From Rhodospirillaceae bacterium SYSU D60007 (GTDB lineage: Bacteria > Pseudomonadota > Alphaproteobacteria > Reyranellales > Reyranellaceae), in assembly GCA_003574685.1 (NCBI GenBank), contig QOCQ01000013.1:1-64000 (forward strand): a stretch of 64,000 bases of DNA. The letters are read 5' to 3'. Below are positions 1 through 8,780 of this stretch, in pieces. The notes beneath the pieces are model-generated. The model searched no databases. It was not told the origin of the DNA and saw nothing but the letters and a program-made list of their open reading frames with translations. The translations under genes were made by a program, and so were the position numbers. Position 1 is the stretch's first letter. Every line of letters starts with the position of its first letter.

Positions 1-822
1 GTGGAGAACCTGACGTTCACTGGTACCGGTACAACTTCAGGCACGGGCAACGCCACGGCCAACATCATGATCGGCAACACCGGCTCGAACACGCTGGATG
101 GCGGTGGCGGCAATGACTCGCTGTCTGGCCGCGCGGGCGACGATACGCTTCTCGGCGATGCCGGCAATGACAAGCTCCAGGGCGAGGCAGGCAACGACAC
201 GCTGTACGCCGGCGACGGCCGCGATTTTGTCAATGGCGGCGACGGCAACGACCTGCTCGACGGCGGCACAGGCGATGACGAGCTCTGGGCCTTCTCGGGC
301 GACGACACGATCCGCGGCGGCGACGGCACCGACCGCCTGTTCGGCAATGACGGACGTGATCTGCTCTACGGCGGCGCCGGCAACGATCATGCCGAAGGCG
401 GTGTCGGTAACGACCAGGTGATCGGCGATTCCGGCCACGACAGGCTTTACGGCGGCGACGGCCGGGATCTCGTCAACGGCGGCCACGGCGACGATGTTAT
501 CGACGGCGGCACCGGTGATGACGAGCTTTGGGCCCTGCCCGGCAATGATACGCTCTATGGCAGGGCCGGCGTCGATCGTCTGTTCGGCAACGAAGGAAAC
601 GACCGGCTCTCGGGCGGCGCTGGCAAGGATGTTTTGGACGGCGGCGTCGGAGAAGACACCGCGGTGTTCGACGGCAGCTTCGGCGCCTTCCGCATCCAGG
701 CGACATCAACTGCCGGCCAGTGGAAGGTAACGGAGGTTGCGAGCGGCGAGTTCGACCTCGTCGCCAATGTCGAGCTCTTCACCTTCCTCGACACGACCAT
801 CCGCGCCGACAGCCTGGTCTGA
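1..822 (+). CDS. RTX calcium-binding repeat protein, C-terminal part (cut by window edge)
   Basis: This is the 3' end of a secreted RTX protein. The visible 273 residues consist almost entirely of glycine/aspartate nonapeptides of the GGxGxDxLx type, which fold into a calcium-binding beta-roll. They end in a non-repeat tail, with GEFDLV and NVELFTF, typical of type I secretion substrates. The frame is open at base 1. The first residues (VENLTFTGTG) match the inside of an RTX domain rather than a start, so the GTG at position 1 is probably an internal valine and the N-terminal domain lies outside the window. The tail is nearly identical to that of the next gene. No type I exporter genes are visible. 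The catalytic or binding function is unknown because the N-terminus is missing. Confidence 0.9.
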   Translation: MENLTFTGTGTTSGTGNATANIMIGNTGSNTLDGGGGNDSLSGRAGDDTLLGDAGNDKLQGEAGNDTLYAGDGRDFVNGGDGNDLLDGGTGDDELWAFSGDDTIRGGDGTDRLFGNDGRDLLYGGAGNDHAEGGVGNDQVIGDSGHDRLYGGDGRDLVNGGHGDDVIDGGTGDDELWALPGNDTLYGRAGVDRLFGNEGNDRLSGGAGKDVLDGGVGEDTAVFDGSFGAFRIQATSTAGQWKVTEVASGEFDLVANVELFTFLDTTIRADSLV

Positions 823-1289
823 TGCCCCGCTGGAATGCGAGCCTCCGGTTCGCATTCCCCCGTAGCGGAGTTTCTCCCGCGAACGACGTACTTGCCGTTG
901 CCGTCTCGACGATGAGTTGCGCGCACGCGGCAAGGACGCCTGCGCATGCATCCTGCAGTGTTCGTGACAGCCCTCGGCGTTTCGGCTGCGAGGACCGCGT
1001 GAACGTGCACAGAGGGTGTGACACTGCGCGTGAAACAGGTCGGCAGTGGACAAAAAGGCCTTTGCCTCTGCGGCTGCCACGTGACATCAGGAGCACGTGC
1101 TGAGTGCCGCATCTGAGTGCGCCAGCATCTCCGCACGCCACTGAACAGCAACGAATGGTTCGTGATGCACGATTTGCGTAGTTTTGCCGCCTTCGGCGGC
1201 TTCTGGAATGTGTACGCCGTAAACACCGTCAGATTTCCAGCACATCCAACAACTGGCCTCCTCGCCGTCATTGACTGCGGAGGCGCCGC
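823..1289. other. Intergenic region between two RTX genes
   Basis: These 467 bases hold no supported gene. A short hairpin follows the first RTX stop, and a good ribosome-binding sequence (GGAGG, about 7 bases before the ATG) precedes the second RTX gene. Short open frames in the middle show no domain features. The promoter of the second RTX gene is presumably here, but I could not assign -35/-10 boxes. Confidence 0.5.
832..858 (+). terminator. Candidate terminator hairpin after the first RTX gene
   Basis: Arms GGAATGCGA and TCGCATTCC are perfectly complementary (9 bp) around a 9-base loop, about 10 bases after the stop codon. A C-run rather than a U-run follows, so this is a weak intrinsic terminator or an mRNA-stabilising hairpin. 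Confidence 0.45.
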
Positions 1290-2828
1290 ATGACTGCCCT
1301 TGGCGTCTACGCGGGCAACTCTGTTGCCAAAGTCCAGGCATTCGAGGAGTGGCTGGGCAGGAAGTCCGAAATTGTACTGACGCATCTCGGCATGGAGAGT
1401 TGGAAGGACTTCATCGGCAGCGCCTCGTATTTGAGCCGCGATGTCTGGGCCAACATTGACACGCCGGTCTCATGGTCTGTTCCGCTTAACGTGTACCGCA
1501 CGTCGCTGGAGGATGCCGCCGCCGGCGACTTCAACAGCTACTACAGAACCGCCGCCGAGTGGATCGACCGGTATTCGACATCCGAAAAGATCTACATACG
1601 TCCCGGTTGGGAGTTCAACGGATTTTGGATGCCCTGGTCGGCCGAAGGCAAGGAGCAGGCCTACATCGACGCGTTCCGGCACTTGGTGGATACTTTCCGT
1701 TCCGTCTCGGACCGCTTCGTCTTCGAGTGGGTGGTGAACATCGGCAATTTCGGCATGGATCCGGCCGATGCATACCCGGGCGACAGCTATGTCGATATCG
1801 TCGGCATGGATTTCTACCACAACCCTGCCTGGGATCCTGCCGACCCGCTGCGTGCCTGGAACCAGATGGCCAACCGCAAGTACGGGCTCGAGTGGCTCGA
1901 AGACTTTGCCACGGCCCATGGCAAGCCCACCGCCTACAGCGAGTGGGGCGTGATGACGGACAACATGCAGCCCTATCTCGAGCTGGTTTCTGACTGGTTC
2001 GAAAGCCACGATGTCGAGTACCAGGTCTACTGGGATGCCAATGCGGGTGGCTACGCAGGAAAGCTTTCCGAAGACGCTCACCCGAACACGGGAAGCGCCT
2101 TCCGGGACCTGTTCACCGGGACGACACAGAGCGACGATGCCGGCTCGAACACGCTTCCTGGCACGAGCGACAGCGACCAGGTTGTGGGCGACGCGGGCAA
2201 CAACTCTCCGCATGGGGAGGAGGGCCGGGATTCCATCAATGGCGGCCACGGCAACGATCTGATCGACGGCGGCGCGGGCGACGACGAGCTCTGGGGCTTT
2301 CCGGGAAATGATACGATCCGCGGCGGCGACGGCACCGACCGGCTGTTCGGCAATGACGGACGGGATTTCCTCTACGGCGGCTCGGGCAACGACCATGCCG
2401 AAGGCGGAGCCGGCAACGACCAGGTGACGGGCGACTCCGGCCACGACACCCTGCGGGGCGGCGATGGCCGGGATTACATCAACGGCGGGCACGGCAACGA
2501 CGTGCTCGACGGCGGCACCGGGGGTGACGAGCTCTGGGCCCTGCGCGGAAACGACGCGGTCTACGGCGGCGCCGGTGGCGATCGCCTGTTCGGCAACGAA
2601 GGAAACGACCGGCTCGCGGGCGGCGGCGGCAAGGACGTTCTGGATGGCGGCGCCGGCCAGGACAAAGCGGCGTTCGAAGGCAACGCCAGCGCCTTCCGCA
2701 TCGCGGCAACGGCATCTCCCGGCCAATGGAAGGTGACCGAGATTGCCAGCGGCGAGTTCGACCTCGTGACCAATGTCGAGTTGTTCACGTTCCTCGACAC
2801 GACCATCCGCGCCGACAGCCTGGTCTGA
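1290..2828 (+). CDS. GH26-like glycoside hydrolase with C-terminal RTX repeats
   Basis: This is a 512-residue two-part protein. Residues 1-280 resemble glycoside hydrolase family 26 (beta-mannanase type). RPGWEFNG carries the candidate acid/base Glu108, and YSEWG carries the candidate nucleophile Glu218; VGMDFYHNP and YWDAN also fit the TIM-barrel strands. Residues about 285-470 are GGxGxDxLx RTX nonapeptides, and the last 45 residues are a type I secretion tail nearly identical to that of the preceding gene. There is no N-terminal signal peptide, as expected for type I export. The start is supported by a GGAGG sequence 7 bases upstream. The likely role is an extracellular, calcium-stabilised polysaccharide hydrolase. 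The substrate (mannan or another beta-glycan) is inference. Confidence 0.85.
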   Translation: MTALGVYAGNSVAKVQAFEEWLGRKSEIVLTHLGMESWKDFIGSASYLSRDVWANIDTPVSWSVPLNVYRTSLEDAAAGDFNSYYRTAAEWIDRYSTSEKIYIRPGWEFNGFWMPWSAEGKEQAYIDAFRHLVDTFRSVSDRFVFEWVVNIGNFGMDPADAYPGDSYVDIVGMDFYHNPAWDPADPLRAWNQMANRKYGLEWLEDFATAHGKPTAYSEWGVMTDNMQPYLELVSDWFESHDVEYQVYWDANAGGYAGKLSEDAHPNTGSAFRDLFTGTTQSDDAGSNTLPGTSDSDQVVGDAGNNSPHGEEGRDSINGGHGNDLIDGGAGDDELWGFPGNDTIRGGDGTDRLFGNDGRDFLYGGSGNDHAEGGAGNDQVTGDSGHDTLRGGDGRDYINGGHGNDVLDGGTGGDELWALRGNDAVYGGAGGDRLFGNEGNDRLAGGGGKDVLDGGAGQDKAAFEGNASAFRIAATASPGQWKVTEIASGEFDLVTNVELFTFLDTTIRADSLV

Positions 2829-2839
2829 CCCCTCACTGA

Positions 2840-2877
2840 AGCGCGGGCATCCTCGACACGGTCGGGACGCCCGCGCT
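2840..2877. terminator. Candidate bidirectional terminator between convergent genes
   Basis: Arms AGCGCGGGC (2840-2848) and GCCCGCGCT (2869-2877) are a perfect 9-bp GC-rich inverted repeat with a 20-base loop. They lie in the 56-base gap between the RTX glycosidase and the convergent TRAP permease gene. There is no clear T-tract. Confidence 0.45.
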
Positions 2878-2884
2878 CCGCGTG

Positions 2885-4153
2885 TCAGAGCTTGCCTGTC
2901 ACCAGATACATCGCGATCCAGGGCTGCCAGACAACGATAGCAAGGCAAACGAGCATCAGGACGATGAACGGCAGCGCTGCGCGGCACAGCAGGCCGAAAT
3001 TCTGCTTGAAGGTGCTCATCGCCACGATCAGGTTCAGCCCGACCGGCGGCGTCAGATAGCCGATCTCCAGATTCAGGATCATGATGACGCCGAACAGGAC
3101 CCGGTTGAAGCCATAGGCCTCGGCGACCGGCATCAGAAGCGGCGCCAGGACCAGGATCGCCTCACCGGTGGTCATCAGGCAACCGACGACCAGCAGCAGG
3201 ACGTTGACCATCAGCATGAACACGATCGGGCTGTCGATATAGCCCTGCATCAACGCGACCATGGACTGGGGCACGCGATGCTCGATCAGGATAATGTTGA
3301 GGCTGAGAGCCACGGCAAGAACAGGAAACAGCGAGCCGCCGAGCTTCGAGGCGTCCAGCACGACGGCATAAAAGTCGCGCAGCCTCAGCTCCTTGTGGAT
3401 GAAGATCTCCACGAACATGGCATACGCCAGCGCCACTGCTGCCGCCTCCGTCGCGGTGAAATAGCCGCTGTAAATGCCGCCGAGCAGGATCACGGGCATC
3501 AGCAAGGCCCAGATGCCCTTGCGGCAGGTATGGAGGAACTCGGCGAGGTCAAACCGCTGCGTCGGCATGCGGCGATTGAACCAGATGGAATAGCCTGACA
3601 GCACGACGGTCAGCAGGACTCCGGGCCCGAATCCGGCGGCGAACAGGTCGGTGATGGAGGTTTCCGTCACCAGCCCGTAGATGATCATTGGAATCGATGG
3701 GGGAACGATGATTCCCAGCGTGCCGCCGGAGGTAATGGCGCCCAGCGTAAACTTCAGGTCGTAACCGGCCTGCCGCATCGCCGGATACATCACCGAGCCG
3801 ATCGCCAGCATGGTGACGATCGACGAGCCGGAGATGGCGGCGAACACGGCACAGGACAGCACGCAGGCCACCGCCATGCCGCCCGGCAAGGGCCGCGTGA
3901 TCGCGGCCAGCATGTTGATCAGTCGCTGCGCAATCGAGCCGCGGGTCATGACGTTGCCGCAGAGCACGAACATCGGCACCGACAGGATCAGCTCCTTGTC
4001 GAGGCCGACCCACATGTCCTCGACGATGTAGTCGAGCTGACCGCGGCCCCACACCAGGTGCACGAACGCCGTTGCGGCCAGCAGGATGACGAGCAGCGGC
4101 TGGCGCAGCACCAGCAGCAGCACCACCAGCGCCGCCAGCACCAGGCCCATCAT
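2885..4153 (-). CDS. dctM: TRAP transporter large permease (DctM family)
   Basis: This is a 422-residue integral membrane protein of about 12 hydrophobic segments and is the ion-coupled transport subunit of a TRAP carrier. Family hallmarks are visible: the segment from GNVMTRG through RPLPGGMA, the AAISGSS motif, and SGGTLGIIVPPSIPMIIYG, followed by a second structural repeat with YLTPPVGLN. It overlaps the small permease gene by 4 bases and is the last gene of the P-Q-M set. It works with DctQ in the inner membrane and takes substrate from the periplasmic DctP protein. TRAP carriers move organic acids such as dicarboxylates, sialic acid or ectoine; nothing here tells the substrate. Confidence 0.93.
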   Translation of the reverse strand: MMGLVLAALVVLLLVLRQPLLVILLAATAFVHLVWGRGQLDYIVEDMWVGLDKELILSVPMFVLCGNVMTRGSIAQRLINMLAAITRPLPGGMAVACVLSCAVFAAISGSSIVTMLAIGSVMYPAMRQAGYDLKFTLGAITSGGTLGIIVPPSIPMIIYGLVTETSITDLFAAGFGPGVLLTVVLSGYSIWFNRRMPTQRFDLAEFLHTCRKGIWALLMPVILLGGIYSGYFTATEAAAVALAYAMFVEIFIHKELRLRDFYAVVLDASKLGGSLFPVLAVALSLNIILIEHRVPQSMVALMQGYIDSPIVFMLMVNVLLLVVGCLMTTGEAILVLAPLLMPVAEAYGFNRVLFGVIMILNLEIGYLTPPVGLNLIVAMSTFKQNFGLLCRAALPFIVLMLVCLAIVVWQPWIAMYLVTGKL

Positions 4154-4719
4154 TCCTGGATCTCCGGCGGTGCCGGCCGCAAGGCTGGCCAGACGGCGAA
4201 CAGGAAGTAGCGCAGGCCGGCCGACAGAAAGCCGGCCGGCATGGCGAGCTGAAACGGCCAGACCAGCCAGTCGAGCACCGGCGTGCGGAGCTGCGCGGTC
4301 CAGGTCGACTCAACGAAGACCAGCCCGAAATACGTCATCACCAGCATGAAGACGCCGGTCAGCACGTCGGCGAAGCGGTCCATGTACGGACCCCAGGCGG
4401 CCGGGATCCAGCCGAAGGCGACGCGCGGCACGAGGTGGCTGCCGGTGGCGGTGGCGACCCCGATGCCCGCGAAGGCGCCGATCACCAGCGCAAAGATCGA
4501 CAGCCGCTGCGAGGCGAAGATGCCAGTCGGCCCGATGTCAACGTCGATCAGGCGAAAGAACGGCCCCACGACTTCGCGGCCGAACACGTCCAGCACCAGG
4601 ATGATGGCGATGAACGAGAAGCACGCAACTGCCAGCCAGCACTCGGCCCGGTGCCAGCCCGCGAGCAGGCGGCGCGCAGCACGCGGCGGCGCGTCGGCAG
4701 CCGAGGTATCATTTGTCAT
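4150..4719 (-). CDS. dctQ: TRAP transporter small permease (DctQ family)
   Basis: This 189-residue protein has four predicted membrane segments at residues about 28-50, 68-90, 108-130 and 150-172, the normal DctQ layout. FGREVVGPFFRL after the first helix matches the conserved early region of the family. It pairs with the large permease encoded just downstream (4-base overlap). It is separated from the upstream binding-protein gene by 190 bases that contain a dispersed inverted-repeat element, which is unusual inside a TRAP operon and may uncouple expression of the permeases from the binding protein. Confidence 0.9.
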   Translation of the reverse strand: MTNDTSAADAPPRAARRLLAGWHRAECWLAVACFSFIAIILVLDVFGREVVGPFFRLIDVDIGPTGIFASQRLSIFALVIGAFAGIGVATATGSHLVPRVAFGWIPAAWGPYMDRFADVLTGVFMLVMTYFGLVFVESTWTAQLRTPVLDWLVWPFQLAMPAGFLSAGLRYFLFAVWPALRPAPPEIQE

Positions 4720-4743
4720 GGGCGCAACCGCCGAAGCGTCTTG

Positions 4744-4890
4744 CCTTCTCCCCGCGCAGGCGGGGTGCCCGAAGGGCGGATGAGGGGCTTCACGGCCTCT
4801 CCTTATCGAACCGCCCTGTTCGTTGAGGCGCCGAAAAGCCCCTCATCCGGCGCTGCGCGCCACCTTCTCCCCGCCTGCGCGGGAGGAAGG
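4744..4890. repeat. Dispersed inverted-repeat element, family A, copy 1
   Basis: The element begins with CCTTCTCCCCGCGCAGGCGG and ends with its imperfect complement. Nested inner arms GATGAGGGGCTT and AGCCCCTCATC frame a variable centre. The same architecture occurs at 20370, 47172 and 56776, with a diverged copy at 53825. This copy lies between dctP and dctQ. It is non-coding and probably forms a long RNA hairpin. No transposase is linked to it. Confidence 0.85.
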
Positions 4891-4909
4891 GAAGATGGTC
4901 GCGGGCGCA

Positions 4910-5941
4910 TCAGGTCCGCTTCTCACCACAGGCCTTCTTGCCGGCTTCCATGAGCTGGAAGAACTTCTCCGAGTCGCCGCCGACATCCTTCACCATGCGC
5001 GGCCACACCGGCTCCAGCGCCTTGCGCCACTGTGCCCGCTGCTCGGGCGTGGGCTGCACCACCGTTCCGCCGGCTTTCACGTGCATGCCGCGCAGCGTCT
5101 CCTCGAAACCGCGAACCTCCGCCCGAAGCTGCGAGGGCGCGCGCCGCGCCACGGCACGGTCGAGCGCCGCCTTGTGTTCGGCACCCAGCCTGTCATAGGC
5201 GCCCTTGTTCATGATGATGATTCCGGGTGCATCCGACATCTCCACCCGTGTCAGCACCGGCGCCGCCTTGCCTAGACCCGACGGCAGGTAAAACGTGACG
5301 ACGGTCGCGTTCACGTCGACCAGGCCTGTCTGGAAGGCCGACGCGATTTCCGTGATGCCGACAGGCGACGGGTTGGCACCAAGCGCCGACCACATGCCCG
5401 ACGACACGCGGTTCGCGGCTGACGCGGCTTTCAGACCCTTCACCTCGTCCGGCGTCAGGTAAGGCTTCTTGCCGACGATATCGACCGTGCCGACCTCGGA
5501 CCAGCCCAGGAAGCGGATGCCTCGCTTTGCCAGCATTTCGGACACCGGCTTCGTGAGGCCGTCGATGACGCAATCCTGTTCGGCGATGGTAGTGAAGTAG
5601 AAAGGCAGCCCCAGCAGCGCCATCTCCGGCATGATCAGCGCCACCGCGCCGGTGGAGAAGCCGCCCATATCGATGCGGCCGCGCGCAAGCTGCTGCACCG
5701 TATCCTGCTCGTTGCCGAGCTGCGCGCCGATGAAGGACTGGATCTTCAGCCCCTCCTTGCTCTCCTCCGCGACGTCCTTCTCGAAACGCTCAAGCTGCAT
5801 CACCCACGGCGTCTTCGGTGGCGCACCGGTGGTATAGCGGAGCTCAACCGGGTTCTTGTCCTGGCCCACGGCCAATCCGGCAGCACACATCGACGCGGCT
5901 GCGACAACGGCGGCCGATACGGTCGTACGGAACAACATCAT
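4910..5941 (-). CDS. dctP: TRAP transporter substrate-binding protein (DctP family)
   Basis: This 343-residue periplasmic binding protein has an N-terminal signal peptide of about 26 residues ending near AGLAVGQ. DctP-family landmarks include VELRYTTGAPPKTPW near the mature N-terminus, the LARGRIDMGGFSTGAV segment, GLPFYF, and YLTPDEVKGLK followed by a conserved arginine-containing stretch. It delivers the ligand to the DctQM permease encoded downstream on the same strand. The start could be either of two adjacent methionines. The ligand is unknown; TRAP binding proteins typically bind a carboxylate through the conserved arginine. Confidence 0.92.
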   Translation of the reverse strand: MMLFRTTVSAAVVAAASMCAAGLAVGQDKNPVELRYTTGAPPKTPWVMQLERFEKDVAEESKEGLKIQSFIGAQLGNEQDTVQQLARGRIDMGGFSTGAVALIMPEMALLGLPFYFTTIAEQDCVIDGLTKPVSEMLAKRGIRFLGWSEVGTVDIVGKKPYLTPDEVKGLKAASAANRVSSGMWSALGANPSPVGITEIASAFQTGLVDVNATVVTFYLPSGLGKAAPVLTRVEMSDAPGIIIMNKGAYDRLGAEHKAALDRAVARRAPSQLRAEVRGFEETLRGMHVKAGGTVVQPTPEQRAQWRKALEPVWPRMVKDVGGDSEKFFQLMEAGKKACGEKRT

Positions 5942-6068
5942 CCTCGCTTCCTCCAGAAGGCGCGCAGCTGCACTTCGCGGCCAGATTTGTTGGGGCGACT
6001 GTGGCGTGCCGCCTGAAGAAAGGCGAGAAAAAAAGTGACGAGGCCGTCACCTCAAGAAAAAGTGCGAT

Positions 6069-6782
6069 CTAGCGGCGCTTCTCCACGACGGCGAACCACG
6101 GGCGGCCGCTGACCTCGGCAAGCGTGCCGCCGCCGTTGAGGGGGAAGATGCTCATGGTAACCGTATCCCGCACATTGCCGCCGATCGCCCGCAATTGACC
6201 GCCACGCGCATCGATCACGATGTCGCAATGTGCGACTTCCCGATCGACGGCGGCGCGTAGTTCCCACGCATCGCGTGGTGCCGCCCAGCGCGTCCCGGCG
6301 CAGACCAGATCGCCGGACCTGGGTGCGTAGCTGCGCCAGTCGTGGACGATGAAGCGCCGGCCGCCGCCGTTGAGCTGGCCATCAAGAATCGGCGTCAGGA
6401 AGCCGGCGTGCCGGCCGCTGGAGGGGAAATCGCCCGAAGGAATCCCTGCCTGGTTCATCACCCAGGCCACGAAGATGCCCGACCAGGGCTTGCCGCTGCG
6501 GCCATCCCATTCGCTGCGACCGACGAGGCCCCAGTAGTCGGCGATGCGCGAGGACATCGGCTCGCGCGTTTCGTGAACACCGCCATTGTGGCTGCCGGGG
6601 CCGCCATAGACCAGGACTTCGCCGCCGGCACGACGCCACTCGCTCCACGCGACGGAGGCCACTGGATCGCTGGGAGCATATCCGTCGCTGCTACCGCAGG
6701 CTGCGAGCGCAAGCGCGCCCAAGGCAGATATGAGGCAGGCGCGCAGCCCGGCGGCCAGCCCCGGCGGAGGTTGATCGTTCAT
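6069..6782 (-). CDS. DUF2272-like lipoprotein
   Basis: This 237-residue protein starts with a lipoprotein signal ending in LALAACG, with Cys29 as the predicted lipidation site. The body contains SRIADYWGLVG, then PWSGIFVAWVMNQAG and an SSGRHAGFL segment. That pattern resembles DUF2272 proteins, whose fold has been likened to small peptidoglycan amidases; I give this only as a resemblance. It is divergent from the acyl-CoA ligase gene. The 238-base gap between them is clearly AT-richer than the surroundings and likely contains both promoters. The function is unknown, with an envelope role the best guess. Confidence 0.7.
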   Translation of the reverse strand: MNDQPPPGLAAGLRACLISALGALALAACGSSDGYAPSDPVASVAWSEWRRAGGEVLVYGGPGSHNGGVHETREPMSSRIADYWGLVGRSEWDGRSGKPWSGIFVAWVMNQAGIPSGDFPSSGRHAGFLTPILDGQLNGGGRRFIVHDWRSYAPRSGDLVCAGTRWAAPRDAWELRAAVDREVAHCDIVIDARGGQLRAIGGNVRDTVTMSIFPLNGGGTLAEVSGRPWFAVVEKRR

Positions 6783-7020
6783 CTTCTTCGTTCAGCCGGA
6801 GGGATCGACTGAATTTACAGTACCATAGAATCTTATGTTGTACCAGCACCTTATATGCTTTTATGAAGGTTATAGATGAACGGGCAGGGAATTTGCTTTC
6901 AAACGCTCCGCGCGTGCGGGACCATCGCTTGACCGGGCGTGTGCATCGGCTCACATAGGTGCGAGAATTAACGCGACGTGATGGACCCTGTCGCGCAGAA
7001 ATGAAGAGTGGGAGAGCGCG

Positions 7021-8754
7021 ATGGCCGGCTATGTGTGGGAAAAGAGCTACCCGCCGGGCGTAACCTGGGAGCTCGACATACCGCGCAAGGGCATCCACGA
7101 CGTGTTCGAGGAGAGCTGCGCGCAATACGGTGACCGGCCGTTCACGGACTTCCTCGACAAGGTGATGAGCTTCCGTGCGTACAAGGAAGCAAGCGACCGC
7201 GCCGCGGCCGGCTTCCAGAGGCTGGGCGTTGGGCCGGGCGTTCATGTCGGCCTCTACCTGCCCAACACGCCGCACTATCTCATCGCCTTCTTCGGCATCC
7301 TCAAGGCCGGCGGCCGGGTGGTGAACTACAGCCCGCTCGATGCCGAGCGCGAGCTCGAGCACAAGATCGGCGACAGCGAAACCGACATTCTGGTCACGCT
7401 CGACGTCAAGGCGCTGTACCCCAAGATGGCGAAGATGCGCGGCAAGACGCGGCTGAAGAAGCTGGTCGTCGGCAGCATCGCCGACTATCTGCCGTGGCCG
7501 AAGAACTGGCTGTATCCGATCGCCAAAAAGGCCGACATCGATACGTGGCCACGCGACGACTGGCATATGTCCTTCAAGGATCTGCTGGACAATGACGGCT
7601 GCTACCAGAGCCACAGGATCAGCGAGGACCTCTGGGACGAGGTGGCGCTGCTGCAGTACACCGGCGGAACCACCGGCCTGCCCAAGGCGGCGATGCTGAC
7701 GCATGGCAGCATCATGGCGGCGATGAGCCAGGGCCAGGCGTGGACGAAGCCCTACACCACGGCCGGCACCGAGAAGGTGGTCTGCGTGCTGCCGCTGTTC
7801 CACATCTACGCGCTGTCGGGAATCATGCTGGGCGCCGTGCGCAATGGCAATCAGCTCATCCTTTATCCGCGCCCGGATATCGATCTCATCGTCAAGGACC
7901 TGAACCGGAAGAAGCCCACCTTCCTGCCCGGCGTGCCGACGCTCTACACGGCCATCAACAAGCATCCGCTGGCCAAGACGCTCGATCTCAAGTCGCTGAA
8001 GATCTGCATGTCCGGTGGGGCGCCACTGCCGGTGGAGGTGCAGAACGAGTTCGAGAAGTTGACGGGCGCCACCCTCATCGAGGGTTATGGACTCACCGAA
8101 ACCTCCCCCACCGGCTGCATCTGTCCGGTTGACAAGGCGGTGCGTCGCGTCGGTTCCTGCGGTGTGCCCATGCCCGGCACCATCGTCGAGATACGCGCGC
8201 TGGACGACACCACGAAGGTGCTGCCGCCGGGCAAGGAAAATGTCGGCGAGGTCTGCATCATCGGTCCGCAGGTGATGAAGGGCTACTGGAAGAAGCCCGA
8301 GGAAACCGAGAAGGTGCTCTTCACGCACCCCGCCAGCAATTGGAAGGGTCTGCGGACCGGCGACATGGGCTACATGGATGCCGATGGCTGGGTCTTTCTC
8401 GTGGACCGTTCCAAGGACATGATCATTTCGTCGGGCTACAACGTCTATCCGCGCGTCATCGAAGAGGCGACTTACGAGCATCCCGCGGTGGACGAGTGCA
8501 TCGTCATCGGCATCCACGACGAGTACCGCGGCGAGGCGCCCAAGGTGTTCGTCAAGCTCAAGCCCGGTGCCTCTCTTACCTTCGAAGAGCTGAAGCAGCA
8601 TCTGGAGGGAAAGATCGGCCGCCATGAAATGCCGGTGGCCTTCGAAGTTCGCGCCGAACTGCCGAAGACACCGGTCGGCAAGCTGTCGAAGAAGGAGCTC
8701 AAGGCCGAGGAAGCCGCCAAGCGCGAGGCCGCCAGGCAGGTGGCGGCGCAGTAA
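7021..8754 (+). CDS. AMP-forming acyl-CoA ligase (long-chain fatty acid or dicarboxylate type)
   Basis: This 577-residue protein of the ANL adenylating superfamily activates a carboxylic acid with ATP and joins it to CoA. The P-loop-like motif YTGGTTGLPKAAM lies at about residues 218-230, the A5 motif GYGLTETSP at about 357, and the hinge and lysine region DRSKDMIISSGYNVYP at about 461. The C-terminal catalytic lysine lies in TPVGKLSKKEL. Length and the opening segment (VWEKSYPPGV) match alphaproteobacterial long-chain fatty acid-CoA ligases and PimA-type dicarboxylate-CoA ligases, and I cannot separate those two by eye. GGGAG lies about 8 bases before the ATG. A long antisense frame covers the same region but is a GC-content shadow. 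Confidence 0.92.
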   Translation: MAGYVWEKSYPPGVTWELDIPRKGIHDVFEESCAQYGDRPFTDFLDKVMSFRAYKEASDRAAAGFQRLGVGPGVHVGLYLPNTPHYLIAFFGILKAGGRVVNYSPLDAERELEHKIGDSETDILVTLDVKALYPKMAKMRGKTRLKKLVVGSIADYLPWPKNWLYPIAKKADIDTWPRDDWHMSFKDLLDNDGCYQSHRISEDLWDEVALLQYTGGTTGLPKAAMLTHGSIMAAMSQGQAWTKPYTTAGTEKVVCVLPLFHIYALSGIMLGAVRNGNQLILYPRPDIDLIVKDLNRKKPTFLPGVPTLYTAINKHPLAKTLDLKSLKICMSGGAPLPVEVQNEFEKLTGATLIEGYGLTETSPTGCICPVDKAVRRVGSCGVPMPGTIVEIRALDDTTKVLPPGKENVGEVCIIGPQVMKGYWKKPEETEKVLFTHPASNWKGLRTGDMGYMDADGWVFLVDRSKDMIISSGYNVYPRVIEEATYEHPAVDECIVIGIHDEYRGEAPKVFVKLKPGASLTFEELKQHLEGKIGRHEMPVAFEVRAELPKTPVGKLSKKELKAEEAAKREAARQVAAQ

Positions 8755-8780
8755 CGCCAGGGTGCTACGAGAGCGCGGCG

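Noticed and set aside
6691-8625. 644-residue minus-strand open frame antisense to the acyl-CoA ligase
   Set aside because: It has no domain features, is rich in His/Arg/Asp from reversed GC-rich codons, and the opposite strand carries a complete well-conserved enzyme.
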